In this document: positions 48,206 to 60,464 of the stretch, one piece after another
How the letters are laid out: every line of letters starts with the position of its first letter
Numbering within the stretch: position 1 is the stretch's first letter
Origin: Pogostemon cablin
Lineage: Eukaryota; Streptophyta; Magnoliopsida; Lamiales; Lamiaceae
Direction: 5' to 3'
NCBI GenBank assembly: GCA_023678885.1
Contig: CM043012.1
Span: 19,070,036-19,134,035 of the forward strand
Length of the DNA stretch: 64,000 nucleotides
Translations under genes and position numbers: made by a program
Notes under the pieces: model-generated
Seen by the model: the letters and a program-made list of their open reading frames with translations, nothing else
Database searches by the model: none
What the model was told of the DNA's origin: nothing

Positions 48206-48790
48206 ATAAGTTTTTGTTTAATCGAGAAAAGAAAATTTTTATTGAATAATAAAATGGACATGAGAGATACCCAACCTTACAACTGGTAGTACAATCCACA
48301 ATGCCCAACTCTTCCAACATGAATTCTAATACCACAAACATTCCTCAATATGTAAAGAAAAATATAGTAGCAAAGTTCTAGACTAATAATTAGCAACGCC
48401 CGTATCTAAAAGAGTTCCTTACGATAGACAAGTAAAAGAGTTCCGGCTCCACATGTCATAGCTAGAATCACTCATAAGTTCTCATTTATTCGCAAAATTC
48501 CAGCTCCACGTTCGTGCTTTCAATTCGGCCATGATTCCTTTTAAATTCCATTTATCATTTTTGAAAACAATCTCATTTCTCTTGTTCCAAACCAACCATA
48601 CTAAGTAAATCCACACTTCCACAAATAACTTATTCTTTCTTTTACTAGACATGAGGTTACCAAAATGCAAAAGGTTTACCTTGAGTTCATTTGACATCGA
48701 TACTTGGAGATTCAACCATTTGAAACATTCATTCCATATATCTAACGTTTTGGAGCATTCGAAGTATACATGTACGACATCCTCCAATTA
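48206..48790 (-). pseudogene. LINE 3' fragment (zf-RVT region)
   Basis: Minus-strand open segment 48787-48482 reads VVHVYFECSKTLDIWNECFK and ends IYLVWLVWNKRNEIVFKND, the end of a plant LINE zf-RVT domain, similar in layout to the fragment at 21779-22213 (HLFFEC, IWKVRNAIIF). Downstream on the same strand comes CAATAAAAATTTTC, then an A-rich end near 48206. It is 5'-truncated just within the zinc motif. No clear target duplication was found. Confidence 0.7.
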
Positions 48791-48855
48791 TAAGTAATAA
48801 TTATGTTCTTTAACTTTTTGAGTCTTGAATAAAAAATGAAAAAAAAAATATCGCA

Positions 48856-49095
48856 TACTCCCTCCAACCCGAACTTATATTCATTGCATTGTATATACGG
48901 AGTTTAAGAAAAATTATTTTTTAACCAATTTTAGGTATTGTGGTATTTTTAGATAATAAATAATAAATTATAAAGTATGTTATGTGTGTTAGGTGAAGGT
49001 GATATTTTTGAAATTAAGATAACTTTTGAGGTTGTTGGTTGATATGAATATTTCTCTTTTGGGTGGTGAAGATAAATGTGAGACGGATGAAAATA
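48856..49095. mobile_element. Degenerate Stowaway-like MITE
   Basis: tactccctccaacccgaact at the left; the right end is blurred (gtgagacggatgaaaatag). Interior phrases resemble the MITE at 39488 (aagataacttttgaggttgt; compare aacgtttgagattgttgg). Confidence 0.45.
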
Positions 49096-50445
49096 GAAAG
49101 TGTGAATATAAGTGTGAGACTAAAAAAATATTATATTATGGGGTGTATTATAAGTGCTATGCGATTTGAATAACGATAAAGTTGAGATAGGTGATCAGAA
49201 GGGTAGCCGACTTCAGCTTTAGATGATTCGATTATAATTTTTTTTGCGATTTTTTTCATATAAAATATTATTGGATGTATATTTTTCATACATTAAACTG
49301 ACAAAAAATGATATTAGTTAGAACTTGAAAGTGATCTCTGCACGAAAGATTGAATTAACGTTGGTTTTAAAATGTGTTTGGAATAATTTATCACATGTGT
49401 GACAACTGAATAATGAGTCAGCACTAATTATATAATTAGTGCTGAGAATATAGTTTAAATACAAACAACTGTTAATTAAATTCCACCAAATTATCAGTTC
49501 GTAGACTGAATAAGTAAGATTAAATGGAAAGTGCGATTTTGGAGTAGTTAGTGCAGGTGCCCATGTCTATTTCATCTGCATAAAAGTCAACGCTGACAAA
49601 GATCCACGTCACCCCATGTTAGATTATGTTATATCATGTCTATGTTTTAATTATTAAACATTCTAATTACTGTGGAATTTTCAAAATATGGATGCACATT
49701 CAAGTTTATATTGAAAAATCAGGATAATATTTAACATTTTTAATTAAATCAATGTTGAGAGAGATGAAGTTAAAATATAGTAAGATATAGGTGGGTTTTG
49801 AGAGTTGAAGAATAGAAGAGAAAAATGGAATGGAGAAGGAAGAAAGTCAAAAAGTTAGTTAGTAGTTAGCCATGTGAACGATGGTGCTTTTTTTGGTTGC
49901 TCATGTTGGCAGGAAACTTATGAGTTATGACTGACATTTGGAGGGAGATGAGAGGATATATATATCACCTAGAAGATAATAATAATGATAATAAGATATG
50001 TTACTAATTTACTATGCTATTGAAATTGAAACTCCACTTTTAGGAGTATGGTATGGTGAACTACAAGTACACACACTTTATTAAAAAAATAATTATAAAT
50101 ACTAAACATTCACATTATAATTTGAACAGACCAAAATGAAACTGAAAATGAATATATTCAATTCGATTCTGGATCCTCATTTATGAAACTAGAACAAACT
50201 AGCTGTTTTCTTTTTTTTAAAAAAAGAACAAATTTTAAAGGAATTGTGAATCGGTAGTTTTAAATCGGAACCGAAAACGCTTTAGGATCAGTTCGATTTC
50301 GTTCCTAATTTCCTGGAACAAGTAGTTTTATGCAGGATGCATGCCTAATAACTAAACTCGTTTCTTTTACATATGCAGTTTTATTTTATCAGCCTTAAAA
50401 TAATTTGTATATTCTCAAAATGATAATAATTCACAATATTAACAA
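49096..50445. other. AT-rich intergenic region
   Basis: No ORF or recognised element. A short GC-richer patch at ~49555-49620 (aaagatccacgtcacccca) stands out but has no gene attached. Confidence 0.55.
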
Positions 50446-50446
50446 T

Positions 50447-50652
50447 ACTATTCCCTTCGTCGCTTTAAAGAGTCACTTTTTTTTAGTAGTTCCATTATTT
50501 TTTACACATATGAGATCCACACAAAACCCATTAATATAATTAAAATATGAGCTCTACACACCTACTACTATAACTACCTACTACACATTAAATAATAATA
50601 CTCTTTAATCCACATGAAAAACAAAAATAACCCTGTAAAACCGACAGAGTAT
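50447..50652. mobile_element. Stowaway-like MITE
   Basis: Left end attcccttcgtcgctttaaa and right end ccctgtaaaaccgacagagta; interior gagatccacac and tacacattaaataataatac are shared with other MITEs in the window (1897, 55772, 61166). Confidence 0.6.
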
Positions 50653-50844
50653 AAAAATACAACAATTTTTATACTTGTTAGATTAAAGTCTAACAATTTT
50701 ATACATTCTTATCTCATATATTACTGAAAAATATCTATCTTTGTATTATCACGCTAAAAGTTACTAATATTTTTCTTAAATTATGTACAACAACACATAG
50801 TATGTATTTACAAAATGGAGAGGGTGTAAAGTTTAGATTGTACG

Positions 50845-51295
50845 ACTTGTGTGAGACCGTCTCATTTAGAGACATTGTTACAGTTTTATAAATAGTTATC
50901 ACTTTATATTAAAAATATTATTAACTTTCTTTTAAATATTAACACCTTTTTTATTTATAATACTATAAATTGTTCATAAAATAGTTTATGGAACCGTTAT
51001 CACTTTTTATTAATTATTTTTATTATAAAGCTTATCATTTCTATCACTTCTTATCGTTATCACTTTTTATTAGTTGAATATTAATTTTTATTATAAAGCT
51101 TATAACTTCTTTTATTTGTTCCATGGTGAATTATTTTATGCTTTCGTTATTGTTTATCACTTTTTATTAATAACGTTATAACTTTTTATTTTATAGATTA
51201 TTTATGAAATAATTCACTACGTTATTATCATTTTCAGTTAATTAACTATTACTTTTTATTGAAAATATTATCATCTATTTTTTTTGTGAGACACT
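50845..51295. repeat. AT-rich repeat bounded by GAGAC motifs
   Basis: Starts gtgtgagaccgtctcattta and ends ttttgtgagacac. Inside, phrases such as gttatcactttttattaat recur four or more times, together with aaagcttat and attcatgaaat-like motifs. Similar phrases surround the LINE insertion site (23350-23429 and 35755-35840), at 21170-21240 and at 61385-61500, so this is a dispersed repeat family I cannot name. Confidence 0.45.
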
Positions 51296-52730
51296 GTAAT
51301 CTTTGCCCATTATTATTATTATTATTATTCAATAATGATTCGATCTATAATAGGAAGAAATTTAAAGGGATTATCGTTATTATGAAGTCAAATCTTATCA
51401 AACCTATCTCTCATTAAATGATAATGAAGTAATTTAGACTAATGGAAGAATATCTTATTTATTTATCATAAAAAGGTAGGCTATTGTGAACACAATTTCA
51501 TAACTTAAAAAATGTTGAATTAATATATGTTATTTAACGTTGACTTGATACAGTATTTATTAGCAATATACTAGGTTTTTCCATTCACAAAACTTCCTAC
51601 GCTTTTTCCACACACGCTTTTGCGCTTTTTGAAGAAAAGTTAGCGCTTTTACACATTGTGAAAATGAAGGCTTTATTTGTTTTACGATACAAATAAATGA
51701 ATGGTGAGGGCAATGTTCTTTTCAAAATCTTAATTAAACACATACTACTCGTGACCTATTTTATTTTTCAGATTGCCATTATCCTACGCTATCCACCTGC
51801 ACACCCTAATCTTACATACTACAAAACAAAAAAAAATTAATAAAGCTTCTTTAAGTTATGTATGTTTAGAACGATCGATTTTTGAGAAGAGTGTAATTAA
51901 GAAGTAGGATTTTGTGAATGGTTGTACATAATATATAGTATTAATGTAGTCGAACCATATTATAGTATAGTATTTCATGCCGTGCACTGAAAATTTGAAA
52001 TCAATAGTTAGTAACTTAGTATTAAAAGCTACATTAAGAAAGGTGATGGTGCATAATAAAAGAGCCAAAAATTAATTTGTTAATTTGTAAAATTGGGTCA
52101 GTCATATGTGACCGATCGTATTCTATTATTCCAAAGAACTCAAAAGAAACAAGAATAACAAAAAGCGTACTTCCAGACTTTCATAAAACGTGAAATGTAG
52201 TTCAATCTTGCAATGCTGTCAATAATGCATGATGACATAAATATGCAATAAAATTTTAACAAAAAGTAACATTGTAAATTAGTATTTTATAAAAATATTG
52301 CAGTATAAATAAAAAGGGGCTACTCTAGAAACAGTCACTCTCATTCCATATGATGTGGTGAATGCTATGGATGTTGTTGGAGGTGATAACTTGGACCAAT
52401 TTTTGAGCAGAATGATGATATATTATCATATGTTTGTGCTTGCAAGTTTTGTTGCTCCTACATTTATTTATGCTCTTTAGATGAGGCGATAAGGTTGGAG
52501 CTTTGGCCCTCCTTTTCTATACATACAATTTGAATTCCCAGTAATTTACAAGATGCAAAAACAAAAAACTAGCATAATAAACCTGCAATTCTCTAGTTCA
52601 CAACCTGTAAAACCTATATATCCAACTCATACCTCCTTCCTAATTAAGGATCATTGTTCACTACATGAATAACTTATCTTGCCCATAACCATACACATTC
52701 CTAAGGATCAGTGTCTGGGACATTCCGGTT
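51296..52730. other. Intergenic region, no gene supported
   Basis: AT-rich. A short open stretch at ~52330-52470 on the plus strand (PYDVVNAMDVVGGDNLDQFL) looks gene-like in composition but I could not place it in any family. Confidence 0.45.
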
Positions 52731-52735
52731 AATGA

Positions 52736-53460
52736 TCACACTCATGATCAAGATGAACAAATGTCATCTCGACACCCTCAAGCCTTTCAATCTTGATCTG
52801 CACCCTTTCAATTAAGGGCAACTCTTCTGGGACCTACAACAGTTATTACTTCAAATTTGTTGTGGAAAGAAGTCAAATACAACTACTTGTAAGCCTACAC
52901 AAAGTATAGAGCACCAAATGTGTAAGCACGCTTGATCTTTGGATGGTGCCTTAGGGCAACATTCTGCAGTACGGATTGTCCAACCAATAAAACTACATAT
53001 CAAAACAACCACAATATTTTATTATATATATATATATAACAAAAGAGTGACCTGCATTTTCCAACACACCAATTCGTAACGGTGTGGAGGGCTAGAGCTA
53101 CAGAACCAACTTGGTCTTTCCACTGGTAAAGCATGCCCCCAGACCAGAGCAGCAACTCCCAATCTGACCATGTTGGTTACCACATCGAAATAATGGTCCT
53201 ATATAGTGAAAATAAAATTTTAATATGCTCATAAATTTTATACTCCTTAAGAAGAGATATTGTACTCCATAAGAAGAAAAGAGAAATAAGAGGATGGTAA
53301 GTGCATGACCTTTGCATAAGCATGAACAATCTTGTTTTTGTGGAGCTTCTGCACAAAACAAGCTTTCCACAACAATTGGTTCGAACTCATTCTCATTGAC
53401 CCACTCTTCATTTTTTATGAGTTCTCCTACCGCTTGTACTAAAACCTGAATACCAAAGCG
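52736..53460 (-). pseudogene. Metal tolerance protein (MTP8-11 type) pseudogene, 3' half, copy 1
   Basis: MTPs are vacuolar or endomembrane cation-diffusion-facilitator transporters; the Mn group is MTP8-11. Read leftward, pieces appear in MTP order: VLVQAVGELI (53450), a broken HKNKIVHAYAK, DHYFDVVTNMVRL, then a frame-shifted TM5-like part, HHPKIKR joined to AYTFGALYFV, and finally PEELPLIE followed by the C-terminal cytosolic domain KIERLEGVEMTFVHLDHE and CDH then stop. The DxxxD metal-site region (DHYFD) is kept, but the WWIDP segment is scrambled, codons for RVDTV are deleted and a stop follows LYFV. No intact gene is possible. The first half of an MTP is absent. Confidence 0.72.
52802..53258. 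repeat. Inverted repeat, left arm
   Basis: Pairs with 53600-54133 in reverse complement. Anchors include gggcaactcttctggga, aagtatagagcaccaaatgt, gcagtacggattgtccaacc, ttggttaccac and the 30-odd bases around aaaattttaatatgctcat. Small indels are scattered; similarity is high (roughly 85-90% by eye). Confidence 0.85.
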
Positions 53461-53599
53461 AAAAAAAGAGTAATAGGGTAAATAGAACCTACCAAGAGTG
53501 TGGTCATTCCTGCTGCAAAAATAATGATCCCAATCGGTTGCATTCTTAATTTTACAATAGGATATTTGAAGATGTTTACCCTTTTCATGGATATCATTT
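53259..53599. other. Spacer between the inverted repeat arms
   Basis: About 340 bases. The first ~200 hold MTP pseudogene sequence present only in copy 1 (including VLVQAVGELI on the minus strand). The rest is unassigned. Confidence 0.6.
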
Positions 53600-54133
53600 T
53601 CTCTTCTTACGGAGTATATAATTTATGAGCATATTAAAATTTTATTTTCACTATACAGGACCATTATTTGACGTGGTAACCAATATGGTCAGATTGGCAG
53701 CGGCTGCTCTGGTCTAGGGAACACGCTTTACTAGTTGAAAGACCCAGTTGTTCTGTAGCTCTACCCTTCTACACCGTCTCGAATTGGTGTGTTAAAAATG
53801 CTGGTCATTCTTTTGTTACATGATGTAACATGGAGTATATATGTAACAAAATATTGATCATGATAATTTAGTGTGGTTGTTTTGATATGTAGCTTTGTTG
53901 GTTGGACAATCCGTACTGCAGAAACTTACGTATCTTGCCCTAAGGCACCATCCAAAGATCAAGCGTGTTGATACAGTTCGTGCTTAAACATTTGGTGCTC
54001 TATACTTTGTGGAGGTAAAAAATTTACAAGTAGTTGTATTTGACTTCTTTCCACAGCAAATTAGCAAAATTTGAAATAATAATTGTTGTAGGTTGATGTT
54101 GAGCTCCCAGAAGAGTTGCCCTTAATTGAAGGG
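53600..54133 (+). pseudogene. MTP pseudogene, copy 2 (right arm of the inverted repeat)
   Basis: Read rightward: DHYFDVVTNMVRLAAAAL near 53660-53715, a scrambled TM5-like stretch, then LTYLALRHHPKIKRVDTVRA at ~53930, a TAA where relatives have Tyr, TFGALYFVE with a GT donor, and VDVELPEELPLIEG after ATTGTTGTAG. It keeps the RVDTVRA codons that copy 1 lost, but has its own stop and lacks the C-terminal domain. The altered NMVRL (relatives NMVGL) and scrambled middle are shared with copy 1, so the ancestor was already broken before the inverted duplication. Confidence 0.72.
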
Positions 54134-55770
54134 CACGTGCTCACGTCAACTTACAACAATTGTTGTAAGTTCATCGTTGGGATGGAATCGAAATCCCCAT
54201 CAGATCATCTGTCTTCACAGCTATATACAACTGGTATCCATCAAAAACCAAAAACAGGGGATTTGACCTCGGAAATGGAATGTAAAAGAAATTATATCAG
54301 TGGAACAGAGAGCTGGCAATCCAGGGGCAGAGGCGGTGAGAGAGAGTGGATGATGAGGGCAATAAATAGTGAAGACTGAGTTCATACGTTCGTTTAGTTA
54401 ACAGAATCCCGCCTAAAGACATCCATCCATCCCTTTGTGTCTTCTTCAAGAATTTATACATGTAATAAGGAGACTATAGGGGTCACTTGTTCAACTGTGG
54501 ATCTCCCAATGCGTATGCTGTAAAACACATATCCAATTAATAATTTCTAATCAACAATATCTTAACCTAGAACATACAAGTAATGACCAGTAAATTTAAA
54601 AAAGCTAGAAAAAAATATCGAACCTTTAAAATAACTGGAGGGAAGAAAAAAGCTAGAAAAAAATATCATACACAGATGTAGTACTTAAGTCCAATTTCTT
54701 TAAAAATTTTCAAATTGGTCGCAGGGAATCGCCTCGCAATTCGGGTGACGAGACGCTGGTGGTGAACCGCCTCCACCTCTTCCTCCAATAATCAATGCAA
54801 TTCCTTTGTGCTTTAGTTTAGAGGTTTGTAAAGAGAGAGAGTATTTCTGATTCATTGCGACGATAGAAATGAATTCTTCTAGCTGCCTTCAAACATCTCT
54901 CAATTATTAGCTCCAAAAGCAAAAATGATGTGGCAAGTAATTTGGAAATGGAGTGGAATTGTACAAATGAGGATTCAGTGTGCATGTGAGTGTGACACCA
55001 CCGTCTCACTGGCAATGGCAATGACATCACTAGTGTAACAGACATGGGAAGACACACAAAAAAAGTGGGGAAAAAATCTTTTTTATTCAACTTTGTAAAT
55101 TTTTTATCATCACCACTTTTTAGTTAGTTTTTTATACCAAATTTTGTTCATAACTTTTTCCAAGTCTTAATTACAAAGTTTTCCCGGCTTAATTTTGTGT
55201 CACAGTATTAAATCTCACACATATACACATTACACCTGTAAGAGTAAAACAAAAAAAAATTAATAGAAAATGTAATTTTTAAAAGTAAATATTTAATTTT
55301 TTTTCATCTCTAAGCTAATTTCTCACTCATATTAGACATACAAAATACTTCCTTTAATTATCCGAAATTATTTTACCGGTTACAGTAAATATGAAGTTAA
55401 AGAAAAGTTGTTTTTTAATCATTTTTATAGATTTTTAGAAGGTAATGTAAAATTTTTAGCTAATAAATAAATTATAAAGTATGTTACGTATGTATATTAG
55501 GTGGAAATAATAAATTTATAATTAAGATGTATATTTAGGATTGGAGATTGATGTAATTTTTTATTTTTTAAAATTTTTTAGTGAAACCTTAATGTTGAAC
55601 AGACAAAATCGGAATTACTAACATGGATTGAAAAAAAAAAGTAATAATATACCTAAATGTCACGATGAGTTACAATACCTTATTAATGTCTTAAAATTTT
55701 TAAAGAAGTATCCTTCTGACTTTCAATAATTTTGATTTTGCGAGGATTTGCGAAATAATGGCTTACTATA
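54134..55770. other. Intergenic region, no gene supported
   Basis: Includes a GC-richer patch at 54720-55020 without a convincing ORF; elsewhere AT-rich. Confidence 0.5.
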
Positions 55771-55771
55771 T

Positions 55772-55992
55772 TACTCCCTCCATCCGTTCAAAAGAGGGTA
55801 TTTTTTTCAGTTTGGTCGTCCGCTGCAAAAAGGGTCATTTCCTTTTTTACACACATGAACCCACACACTCACTAATACAACTAAAATATGGGGTCCTCAC
55901 TCCCATTAATACAACTACCCATTACACATTAAATAATAATATTCTTTAATCAACGTGTGCAAAAGTAAAAGACTCTGCGGATAGAGAGAGTA
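55772..55992. mobile_element. Stowaway-like MITE
   Basis: tactccctccatccgttcaa at the left and ctctgcggatagagagagta at the right; the interior shares gaacccacacactcactaat and tacacattaaataataat with the MITE at 1897-2128. Confidence 0.7.
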
Positions 55993-56192
55993 TTAAAGAA
56001 ACAAGTATAAATAGTTACAGAGTATACCTTTACAAAAGGAAAGAAATAAATTAAATAATAATACAATAGATTGTTCAATAAATCCATGATTTGATTATCG
56101 TAATCTTCTCTCTATTATATACGATGTGAATAAAATAAAATTCTAAAAAATAAATTGTTGTATTTACATGTTAATTATATTAACATTTTCTG

Positions 56193-59100
56193 AAGCGTGG
56201 TTCTTCTTCTGTCTCGGACTACAGCAGAAAATTTATGGGTCTTTGTCATCAATTAGGGCTATTGGTGCTGATATTCATGAACCTGACAAGCTTCGTTGGT
56301 TTTTGAGAGGACTCGGTCCCGAGTTTCGCAATTTTACTGAAGTCCGCTTGGCCATCACTCATATGCCTTCCTTCAATGATGTTATCTCCCAAGCTAAAGA
56401 TCATGAATTGAGAAATCAGCAATATGATGCCTCTGACAGCGCACCTCAGCAGGCAGCCTTCTTCACCAATCGCTCTACTAATCGAGGGAATTTCAGGCGC
56501 CACTCTTCACGCGGTGCAAAACGTGGCGGTCGTTCTGGTTACTTCAATAAGAGGCAATTCACACCAAGGTGTCAAATTTGCAGTGGTCCTCACTATGCTC
56601 CCGGGTGCCCCGAACGGTACAAGAATAACTTCGTTCTTACCACGCAGGCTGCCAACCTTGCCCAAGCATTTAGTAGTCAGTGTCATGTCTCCCCAATATT
56701 GGAGTCTGATTGGTATGTCGATACCGGCGCATCTGCTCATATAACATCGTCAACCTCCAACATGGATCACTTTGAGCCTTATAATGGTAGTAGTACTGTC
56801 ACCATTGGTAATGGTGACAATCTCCAAATCTCTCATTTTGGTTCTCTTCATTTAAATAATCTGCCTTTGCTAGATGTCTTAGTTGTTCCACATATAACGA
56901 AAAACCTCTTATCTATTAGCAAGCTTACCCGTGATCTTTCAGTTGATGTCTTATTTACTAATAATTATTTTGTTGTTCAGAATCGCAAGACAAAAACAAT
57001 TCTCTCCAAGGGCCACTGTAAAGATGGTCTTTACATTCTGGATCGGGGTTCTTCTGCCTTTATTGCTGCTTTATATTCTAAGAATTTTTTACATTCTTCT
57101 TTTGAACTTTGGCATTTTCGCCTTGGACATGTGTCCTTTTCTACTATACAACTTTTAAATAAATTAAGGCATTTATCTTTGACTTCTCTTTTGCCTAAAC
57201 CATCTGTTTGCACGTCTTGTGAACTTGCTAAAAGGAAAAAATTACCATTTATGTTAAATGATAAACGTGCTTCTAGTGTGATGGAATTAATTCATTGTGA
57301 TCTCTTGGGTCCCGCTCCTGTTAATTCAGTTGGTGGATTTAAGTATTATGCATTATTTGTGTATGACTATTCGAGATTTTCATGGATATATCCTCTGGTT
57401 GTCAAATATGATTTTTATGACATTCTTCTTCGTTTTCATGCCTTTGTCACTACTCAATTTGAAACTCCCATTTAGATATTTCAATGTGATGGTGGCACTG
57501 AGTTTACAAGTCATAAAGTTCAAAATTTCTTAGCCTTTAAGGGTGTTTTGCAATGTTTTTCTTGTCCATATACTCCACAACAAAATGGGCGTGCTGAACG
57601 AAAACATTGGCATGCTACTGAAACTGGTTTATCTATGCTTTTTCATGCTCATGCTCCTCTTAAATATTGGTTTGATGCTTTTTGCACTGCTGTTTATGTC
57701 ATTAATCGTTTACCTACACCTCTTTTAGATAACAAGTCTCCATTTGAAATTTTATTCAATTTTGTTCCTAATTATGGATCTTTTAAGGTATTTGGATGTC
57801 GTGTTTTTCCATATATGCATAATTATGCTCCGCACAAGTTAGCACCACATAGTCAACCTTGCATTTTTCTTGGATACAACAGTCTCCATAAAGGGTTTCG
57901 ATGTTTCGATCCTGTTCACCGAAAAACTTACATAACAAGACATGTTCAATTTGATGAGCATACTTTTCCTTTTTCCACTCCTCATGCTTCATACTCTCCT
58001 GATAAGCTTGACTACTCACAGTTCTTTGATACTTAAGATGTTTCCCCCTCATGTCATACACGCGATCATCTCTCCTCGACAGAGTCATCTAAGCATTGTT
58101 TGTCGTCGCCCAGCTCATGTTCTTTATGCCCTCATGATACTACAATCACTCCCCAAGAGGGTCCACAAGTTCAAACTCACATTCCTCCAACTAATGTTGT
58201 CCATGATACACCTACGTCTCCTGCTGCTACTGAATCTCCAGTTCCTGTAGCTGTCATGCCACCGGCTCCAACTCATCCCATACAAACTCACTCCAAATCG
58301 GGCATTTATAAACATCGCTATTATGTTGATTTAGCATCCACTGCTTTACTAACTTCTCTTTCTCTTTCTGCAGAACCCAAGTGTTTCAAGAGTGCAGCAA
58401 AGTCTTTTCATTGGATGGCTGCCATGCGCGAAGAGATTGACGTCCTACACTCCAACAAGACGTGGGATTTAGTACCTAAGCCAGATGAAGAAATATCGTT
58501 GGTTCTAATTGGGTTTTTCGTACAAAATACAACTCTGATGGCACCATCGAAAGATACAAAGCACGTCTTGTAGCTCAGGGCTACACGCAAATTTTTGGTT
58601 TTGATTTTCAGCATACCTTTAGCCCAGTCGTGCGTGCTGTCACAGTTCGTATTCTTCTTGCCTTAGCTATCCATCACCAATGGCCCTTACACCAATTGGA
58701 CGTAAAAAATGCATTCCTTCATGGAATTCTTGATAAGCCAGTCTTTATGGCTCAACCTCCTGACTTTGTGGATCTTCGGTATCCTAACCATGTCTGCAAA
58801 CTTAAAAAGGCCCTTTACGGTCTTCTTCAAGCTCCACGTGCATGGTTTGATCGTTTTAGTCTTTTTCTCATTTCGCTTGGGTTTACTCGAAGCTGTTCTG
58901 ACACTTTCTTATTTTATTTTCACCATACTAACTATTGCATCTTCTTACTTTTATATGTTGATGGCATTATTGTTACAGGAAGTAATCCTTCTGTGCTTCA
59001 ACGTTTTATTCAATGCGTGAACAAGGAGTTTGCCATCAAGGATCTAGGAAAATTAAATTATTTTCTTGGGCTTGAAATTTCACACACGTCTTCGGGTTTT

Positions 59101-59935
59101 TTTAGGACAATCAAAATATGCCCACGACATCCTGACTCGAGCTGAATTGACAGATTTTAAACCAGTTTACACTCCATTACCTGCAGTGGAGACATTAGTC
59201 AGCACTGAGGATGTCTACAAAGACCCCACTTTGTTCCACTCTCTTGTGGGTGCCCTACAATATCTCACAATTACATGACCCGATATCTCCTATGCGATCA
59301 ACCATGTCAGCCAGTTCATGCAAAATCCTACCGTTGATCATTTCTCAGCTGTTAAGCGTATTCTATGCTACGTAAAGGGCACCTTACACTATGGTCTTAC
59401 TTTTCAATGCTCTCCGACTCTTGAAATAGTTGCATATTCCGATACTGATTGGGCTCGATGTGTTGAAACGCGACGTTCTATATATGGCTACTCTATTTTT
59501 TTAGGAGGTTGTTTGGTGTCTTGGAGTGCCAAGAAGCAACCCACAGTGGCTCGTTCTAGTTGCTAGTCCGAATATCGTGCCCTTACCAATGCTGCCCAAG
59601 AAGTTGTTTGGCTATCCCAATTATTGCATGAATTGCGTGTGTCGCCCCGCACACGACCTGTCCTTCTTTGCGACAATAAGAGTGCTCTTTTCCTTAGTCA
59701 GATTCCCATTGCACATAAACGAGCTGAGCACATTGACATAGATTGTCATTTTGTCCGAGAGCTTGTGTCCAGTCGACGTCTGGATACTAAATTCGTCCCT
59801 TATGAACTTCAGCTAGCTGATATATTTACTAAAGGACTTGCTCGTTCAAACTTCGAAGTTTTACGATCCAAGCTCAGTGTATGCCAAAATCCCACACTGT
59901 GCTTGCATGGGGGTAATAACATAATGATTGAATAA
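56193..59935 (+). pseudogene. Copia gag-pol remnant
   Basis: Gag end: DIHEPDKLRWFLRGLGPEF; knuckle CQICSGPHYAPGC (CX2CX3HX4C, one residue short of the usual spacing); protease WYVDTGASAHITSS. Integrase: LWHFRLGHVS with CTSCELAKRKK, then YALFVYDYSRFSWIYPL, FQCDGGTEF and PYTPQQNGRAERKHWHATE. RT: QLDVKNAFLHGILDKPVFMA, LYGLLQAPRAWFDRF and LLLYVDGIIVTGSN, where the second catalytic Asp of YVDD has become Gly. RNase H: YSDTDWARCVETRRSIYGY and LCDNKSALFLS. In-frame stops at 57473, 58034, 59276 and 59564, plus frame changes near 58497 and 59100, prevent any full product. Confidence 0.88.
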
Positions 59936-60082
59936 TTAGAGATTTTCATATAATTTGTAAATATTCTGTTGCAATCACCTTGATTACTTTCCTTGTATGT
60001 ATAATTTGTACGTTGTACTCTCTCTTATATATAGTGGAATTATTCTTCACTAAATTTACGGTGAATCAAATCGTCTCTTACA
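59934..60082 (+). repeat. Possible copia 3' LTR
   Basis: Follows the purine-rich tract; tagagattttcat near the start and cgtctcttaca at the end are LTR-like, with ttatatatagtgg as a possible promoter box. No second copy in the window to confirm the borders. Confidence 0.4.
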
Positions 60083-60464
60083 CTATCACTTATGAAATCT
60101 TAATTTCAAGTAAAGAAAGTATTTCTATGGTATTAAAGGATGAATAGTGGAGTATTGAGAAAGTGGAAAAAAATCTTGGAATTTATTAATGCAACGTACA
60201 TGATTGGAACTACCGAAAGGACCACCAACCCCACAAAAATAATGGAAGATTTTCCGAGTCACGCGAATCAATAGAGTAGGAATGTTAGTTAATAATGGAG
60301 AAGGAGAAAAACTAATTACAAATCTAGAAAGTTGTTACGTGTTGTTTGAGTGCAACTAATAAATTTGGTTGCCTTAATTAATTAATAATTAGAAAGAAAT
60401 AAGAAGAATTTGTAATGCCACCTCTAATTGTGGCCGCTAATTCATTATTTTAACATTGTATCTT

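Larger units (their letters stand above)
56190..60082 (+). mobile_element. 5'-truncated Ty1/copia element (Ale/Retrofit-like)
   Basis: Begins inside gag, with no 5' LTR or primer binding site upstream. Gag-pol then runs in the copia order to 59935. A purine tract (tgcatgggggtaa) precedes what looks like a short 3' LTR. The lineage label is a guess from the protease and gag segment. Numerous lesions make it an old fossil. Confidence 0.75.

Noticed and set aside
52330..52470. Histone H4-like fragment (NAMDVV)
   Set aside because: Only the short AMDVV string agrees with H4 (TAMDVVYAL); the surrounding residues do not match, so likely chance.
54116..54379. 87-residue plus-strand open frame after the MTP copy 2
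   Set aside because: Begins in MTP pseudogene sequence and then continues through unrelated DNA; no recognised domain.
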